Of a stretch of 64,000 nt of DNA, positions 63,901 through 64,000 are shown one piece after another; the stretch's first letter is position 1, and every line of letters begins with the position of its first letter. The stretch is from Talaromyces rugulosus (Eukaryota > Ascomycota > Eurotiomycetes > Eurotiales > Trichocomaceae): NCBI RefSeq assembly GCF_013368755.1, contig NC_049565.1, forward strand, positions 744,001 to 808,000. Reading direction: 5' to 3'. The position numbers were made by a program, and so were the translations under genes. The notes beneath the pieces were generated by a model, which was given only the letters and a program-made list of their open reading frames with translations, did no database searches and was not told where the DNA came from.

Positions 63901-64000
63901 TCAGGATCAAATGGGCCCCCCACGCACTTATCAAACTCCTCCACCTGAGACAGGTCAAGAGTCACCTACTGCTGGGATATCGGGTCAGGCGGATGATGAC
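60977..64000 (+). CDS. Gene B: paralogue of gene A (3' end outside window)
   Basis: Translating from ATG 60977 (MSAGRVTRSTSRGSGDDN) I find no stop up to base 64000, so at least 1008 codons are open. Comparison with gene A suggests only about 14 codons are missing. The architecture is the same. An RG-rich N-terminus leads to Ser/Thr-rich duplicated segments, then the helical domain with a WLYLNRLW and YILTYHNYPVM pair. The 853-bp identical block (62598-63450) and C-terminal RRTxDxxxRRRRAQ / ESDIEDD repeats follow, with a repeat composition different from A. N-terminal parts differ by many substitutions and indels that keep the frame, which suggests selection on the protein. No known family. 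Confidence 0.78.
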   Translation, partial: MSAGRVTRSTSRGSGDDNPIPDTPTRNSSRGQGATGRGRRGSSSTRTGRGGANQPSQESTQASQSPDRAEINDVNPESAQQEDLPQPPGNDSTQREPTFQLPPIAEEPQTENPSDGQTNVPVTTDSTTSTPRREIAVPGAFSEWTTPPQVVEIPLSPQDSESQGEGSASTQPGQSSTSRNDQTPVTGNPSNVQTTVPVTSESTASTSGQETRVRFLEGSAAPQVAEIPPNPPGSIPQVEGPSSTQPGQPSTNRSSTPLHGEIVDIEIRDNVNRMSREERRQVRDRLLSELFHMQPILRFRYVPELQTLRAIQNVENFDLDGWLAEFQDYYQNQSPSNLNLLLSRGALSDNSYNLDLQGSDVVALRESQTLDRLYRPLAAMVLVFPSLDEEQFRRTIDYFNIHRPQDRSNKFCASAWLYLNRLWTRSDANPLEESIAEHAWDYILTYHNYPVMTSAFRSSILGRAAGLTLPLPLVTNPSDDDGGNRPSQDIANEVGSRSPSPSSEDTHSVQEPLTRPPSRRGLQPPRDAGGTSSPSQQGNSGRRSRPQWPRERSRERPTERPRERLNTNSGQERRHQTAAPRRADSWGPGYEPTRGELVSGWVKWCEEWWEIDQYRPIGSGYQINVKRPAANGYMEYRMIPAHLVGGKAGGRAIIEEFTEEALDQGRREADLLFSEGSIDKLIEASRQHTRIVGVSIHCRDVKGGYPYLNRNYMWVILQFPDDEGWYTTSHVREYLSEQFLQAELEDYHKEADLIPFAFIPDPTRCRYTSRDPTPGHAYSRPQIDPVYGPAMVHERHTRDTTGRRAQAPGRRRSVIESDIEDDDIEAMPPPRRTRETTGRCRRAQQIDPVHGAPRRTRPGRRHHNVVPTGRDWVIESDIEDDGIEASVHFTPPRRTDHLRRAQESDLEDMVPQPRTGGTGRRRRRRATREEPAAEDGINELADFLRGVRDELRRQRTSQTPPPAAEGELDEIVDFLQDQMGPPRTYQTPPPETGQESPTAGISGQADDD
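62598..63450 (+). repeat. 853-bp block identical to 15365-16217
   Basis: Second member of the identical pair in genes A and B (offset 47233). Both are in direct orientation, so exchange between them would delete or duplicate the 47 kb between. Confidence 0.8.

Noticed and set aside
1..64000. Starship captain (DUF3435 tyrosine recombinase)
   Set aside because: No frame on either strand shows the R..HxRH..Y recombinase pattern; absent from the window as far as I can read.

Overview
The window is nuclear DNA of a filamentous ascomycete, most likely a Eurotiomycete such as Aspergillus or Penicillium (this placement is inferred from protein families). The genes carry short 44-60 nt introns with GT..AG borders and CTAAC/CTGAC-like branch points. 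The families are typical of mould accessory genomes: DUF3723, ferric reductase, patatin, fungal STAND/NLR and a Tad-like LINE. No conserved housekeeping gene was recognised.

Layout. 1-4.4 kb: a DUF3723 gene (5' end outside the window) followed directly by a complete five-exon ferric reductase. 4.6-10.4 kb: minus-strand small genes, mostly coiled-coil proteins, ending with a bZIP-type protein. 10.4-13.7 kb: AT-rich DNA with possible LTR debris. 13.7-16.8 kb: gene A, a large RG-rich protein. 17.5-18.2 kb: decayed NB-ARC/TPR NLR. 18.6-28 kb: a small hypothetical gene, a UBC9-like protein without its catalytic cysteine, a MADS-like factor, a double-RING protein, a SUR7/PalI-like membrane protein, a BTB fragment and an F-box/LRR protein. 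28.5-34.2 kb: a hypothetical gene, a RING-patatin protein and an MFS transporter. 35-38.9 kb: decayed BTB and related genes, two small Cys/His proteins and LTR debris. 39-48.5 kb: a MITE, a GH64 glucanase, a broken STAND/NLR, a membrane protein, a PrnB/IDO-superfamily-like protein and an Rds1/LsdA ferritin-like protein. 48.7-55.1 kb: an inverted-repeat element split by a full-length LINE with a 15-bp target-site duplication. 55.5-60.1 kb: a SLIP-GC-like large GTPase with Pol II CTD-like heptads and an upstream cluster of TGAGTCAGCA sites. 61-64 kb: gene B, a paralogue of gene A, running off the end.

Interpretation. Four auxiliary gene classes known from giant fungal transposons (Starships), namely DUF3723, ferric reductase, patatin and NLR, all occur here. 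The window is therefore best read as interior cargo of one or more Starships. The diagnostic DUF3435 tyrosine-recombinase captain and the element ends are not visible, so this remains an inference. Many genes look like signalling or immunity parts (NLRs, RING proteins, F-box, E2-like, SLIP-GC-like GTPase, BTB), while others look like nutritional or stress cargo (glucanase, MFS, FRE, ferritin-like). Several NLR/BTB copies carry stops compatible with C-to-T change, whereas genes A and B, the LINE and the GTPase remain open.
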